Positions 61,835 through 64,000 of a DNA stretch of 64,000 nt are shown piece after piece. The stretch spans positions 248,001-312,000 of the forward strand of contig CAVTOY010000009.1 of NCBI GenBank assembly GCA_963736445.1, given 5' to 3'. The translations under genes were made by a program, and so were the position numbers. Source of the DNA: Thiosocius sp963736445. Its GTDB lineage: Bacteria > Pseudomonadota > Gammaproteobacteria > Chromatiales > Chromatiaceae. The notes beneath the pieces were generated by a model, which saw only the letters and a list, made by a program, of their open reading frames with translations, was not told the origin of the DNA and did no database searches. The number at the start of each line of letters is the position of its first letter. The stretch's first letter is position 1.

Positions 61835-64000
61835 TCAGCGTACCTCGCGCTGATAGATGACCTCGGTATCGCGATTGTAGATGCCGAAAGTGCCCAGACC
61901 GATGGGGTCGGTATCGCCGGCGCTGAACCAGTTGAACTTGGCGTATGCCGGCGCAACCGCCCTGATGCGCAGTGCACCCGTCTTAGCAGCGCCCGGTGCC
62001 CTCAGGCTGGTCACATATCTGCCCGCCGCAGCCACGGCGGTGTACTGGTCGCCAGGGGTCCCCGACGCACAGGCAAAGGTCCCGCTGGCCGCCGCCGCGT
62101 CGACGATGCAGGTGTCGGCGACGGCCAGGCCGTCGGCGGCATCCGCATCGCTCAGATCCACACTGGTGATCGGCGTGCAGTTATCGTCGGGATTGACCCG
62201 AAAGCCTCCATTCGGAGCATCGAAGAACTGCATCGCGACCGGCACCGCCAGATCGCGCAGCTCCGATCCATGGGCATTGCCTAGCGAGAGACGCCCCCGG
62301 CGGAACTCGGTCTCCCCGATGTTCGCAAAATCGTCTGTCGAATCGTTATCGACGTCGAGATCCAGGACCAGCATCCCTACGCCCTCTGAATCAATCACGG
62401 TCAACCCGATTTCAGTCGCCGGGTAGGGACCGTCTGGCACAGACACAGACGCAAGCCTCAGGTCTATTACCATCTGCCCGACACCTGCTGTCCAACCACC
62501 TACGCTTGCCGACGGGCCGGTAATGCGGCTACTCAGGTTTAAACCAGTCGGGTCCGATCGGGCACCCAGCGTGAATCCTGGGCTGCCGCCATAGAAAAGA
62601 GAGGGCAACTTCACGAAGTCACCCACGTAGTTGCGCGTCGTGAACCCGTCGGCGTTTAACGCCGTCAGCGTGACATTCACCCTCAGCGGTTCGTCCATGT
62701 AAGTGAAGGGATCCCCGCACCCGGCAAGGTCGAAGCGGTCGTCGACCGTGCCCGGCGTGGCGCTGAAACCGGCCGGCACGAAGCGGCCGATCGCCAGCGG
62801 GGCGGCGCTGATCGTATGTCCGAAATAGTCGGAATCGAGCAGGTAGAGGGTCACCAGGCCGACCTCGGAATACTCTGCCGCCTCGTTTTTGAACTCCCCG
62901 GGTTCGAAGTCAGTTGGCCTTATGCCCGCTGCCGTATAGTCGCCCGGCCCGGACGGCGCGCCGAGGCTGCTGGTGACACTGCCACCGGCGATTGCAATCG
63001 ACAGGCTGCCCTCTGACCCGCCGCTCGTCGGCCCGGTACGTTGCACATAGCCCAGGAGCCGGTCGTCGTCCTGCGGCTGATAGCGCGGTGTCGGCGCGCC
63101 GTGCGTGTTAAGCGCCCTCACCTGAAGGGTGAATGCCTCGCCGGCCGCGTGGATGGGACCAGCAGTCGGCGACGCGGCATTGAGATCGGCACCTGCCGGC
63201 TTGGCGGCAGTGACGATCAAGGCGGCCGGATAGAACGCCGCGGTATCCGCACCGGACAGCGTCACACCGGCCAGCGTCCCGGTGCCGTTGAAAGTCAGCT
63301 CAAGGGCGATCTGGCCCGCGTCGACATACGCGACCTGTAGCGGCGCCACGCAGTTCGCATCGAACTCCAGGTTCAGCGTGGTCGCACTGCCGTCGTTCGG
63401 TAGAGCGCTGCCGTTGACCTCCACCGACGGCCCCGGCGTGGCCGGTGACACATACTGCACCACGACATCGATCGGCATGGAGACCGACTGAAAATCGACG
63501 AAGCAGGTCGGTAGCGAGACGCTGCCGAGCGACTGGCCGCCCGAAACCTGGTCCGGCACCGACACAATCAGATCGGTCGCCGCAAAGGTGATGCTGCAAC
63601 TCTCGGAGCCAGCGATGAAACAGCGATTCGGATTCTGCGGCGACGGGGTCGAGGTCAGGTCGATGTCGAAGGTGCCGGGGGCGCTGCGGTTCAGCGTGAC
63701 ATCCCGCTCTCCGCCCGTGAAGGTCACCTGGTTCCCCAGGACACCCGGTCCCGACCACGAGGTGTTGGCGTTGACGGGCTGGAAGGTGACGGTGACGCTG
63801 CCGGTGTACAGCTGCGAACAATCGGCGTTCCTGCACGCCTGCACCCTGACCGTCTCGGGGACGCCAATGATGCCGAAGCCGTCGTGCAGCAAGCGGAAGT
63901 GATCCAAGTCGCGGGCCTGGGTGACGAAGTTGCCAGAGAACACCACCACGCCCGCCCGTTCACGCACGTTGTGGTTGCGATTGCCGTCCCCGACGTTGCC
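61835..64000 (-). CDS. MshQ-like / DUF6701 protein, 5' part outside the window
   Basis: The frame stays open to the window edge (722 codons), so the N-terminus is missing. Beta-rich and secreted-like, with a repeated Ig-type composition. Typical C-terminal features are FGHTISAAPLAIGRFVPAGF, RRGRLSLGNAHGSELRDLAVP, YAKFNWFSAGDTDPIGLGTFGIYNRDTEVIYQREV. These match the MSHA pilus biogenesis protein MshQ family, a large surface or pilus-tip protein. Related msh genes would be expected to the right of the window. Confidence 0.8.
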   Translation of the reverse strand, partial: GNVGDGNRNHNVRERAGVVVFSGNFVTQARDLDHFRLLHDGFGIIGVPETVRVQACRNADCSQLYTGSVTVTFQPVNANTSWSGPGVLGNQVTFTGGERDVTLNRSAPGTFDIDLTSTPSPQNPNRCFIAGSESCSITFAATDLIVSVPDQVSGGQSLGSVSLPTCFVDFQSVSMPIDVVVQYVSPATPGPSVEVNGSALPNDGSATTLNLEFDANCVAPLQVAYVDAGQIALELTFNGTGTLAGVTLSGADTAAFYPAALIVTAAKPAGADLNAASPTAGPIHAAGEAFTLQVRALNTHGAPTPRYQPQDDDRLLGYVQRTGPTSGGSEGSLSIAIAGGSVTSSLGAPSGPGDYTAAGIRPTDFEPGEFKNEAAEYSEVGLVTLYLLDSDYFGHTISAAPLAIGRFVPAGFSATPGTVDDRFDLAGCGDPFTYMDEPLRVNVTLTALNADGFTTRNYVGDFVKLPSLFYGGSPGFTLGARSDPTGLNLSSRITGPSASVGGWTAGVGQMVIDLRLASVSVPDGPYPATEIGLTVIDSEGVGMLVLDLDVDNDSTDDFANIGETEFRRGRLSLGNAHGSELRDLAVPVAMQFFDAPNGGFRVNPDDNCTPITSVDLSDADAADGLAVADTCIVDAAAASGTFACASGTPGDQYTAVAAAGRYVTSLRAPGAAKTGALRIRAVAPAYAKFNWFSAGDTDPIGLGTFGIYNRDTEVIYQREVR

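Noticed and set aside
1..64000. CRISPR array
   Set aside because: No regularly spaced direct repeats or cas genes were seen; the only short tandem repeats are the three IS21 end units.

Overview
The window reads as a chromosomal segment of a denitrifying gammaproteobacterium. It has moderately high GC, CCA-encoding tRNA genes, a prfB-lysS pair with the classic RF2 frameshift site, RNase II, YgfZ, PpdK and a MshQ-like pilus protein. No 16S gene is present, so this placement is inferred from gene content. Many c-type cytochromes, a DsrC-like protein and a complete cd1 nitrite reductase set suggest a respiratory, possibly sulfur-oxidising relative of the Chromatiales or Acidiferrobacterales (weak inference).

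Layout. (1) 0.1-7.8 kb: a cluster of a long PLP-dependent Orn/Lys/Arg-type decarboxylase, an ATP-grasp ligase (one frameshift), a C45 Ntn-hydrolase, a nitrilase-superfamily amidohydrolase and a PfkB kinase. Its product is not known to me. (2) 7.8-13.4 kb: a sparse accessory zone with small membrane proteins, a HExxH protein, a cytochrome c, an AT-rich 66-aa ORF and an AlpA-type regulator. (3) 13.44-46.94 kb: a putative 33.5-kb genomic island. It is bounded by an intact tRNA-Ser(CGA) gene at the right and a copy of that gene's 3' end at the left, in direct orientation. It carries a TacAT toxin-antitoxin pair, a SWIM-SNF2 helicase with a nucleotidyltransferase, nnrS, norCBEFQ-x-y-D, the nirS-E-C-F-G-H-DL-J-cyt-N operon, a DsrC-like fusion, class III ribonucleotide reductase (nrdD, a detached glycyl-radical peptide, nrdG), several cytochromes, a truncated IS21 element, a Dnr-type Crp/Fnr regulator and a YgbA/NO-induced protein. 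(4) 47-64 kb: housekeeping and surface genes (an SMC-like ATPase with membrane segments, RNase II, YgfZ, two exosortase-associated genes, ppdK, lysS, prfB, a monooxygenase, PqiA-like, MshQ-like).

How the parts work together. TTGAY-N4-RTCAA boxes (Fnr/Dnr/Nnr type) lie upstream of nnrS, norC, nirS, the DsrC-like gene and a cytochrome, with weaker ones between nrdD and a cytochrome. Together with the Dnr-like regulator they form a self-contained NO/anaerobiosis regulon: NirS reduces nitrite to NO, NorCB reduces NO to N2O, NrdDG supplies deoxynucleotides without oxygen, and NnrS and YgbA respond to NO. No nar/nap or nos genes are in the window.

Sequence quality. About 14 single-base indels break otherwise conserved genes, and almost all lie in the nor-nir segment of the island (norD, norE, norF, norB, nirE, nirS, the DsrC-like gene). 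These may be real decay or sequencing errors. The affected genes are listed as frameshifted, with the positions given.
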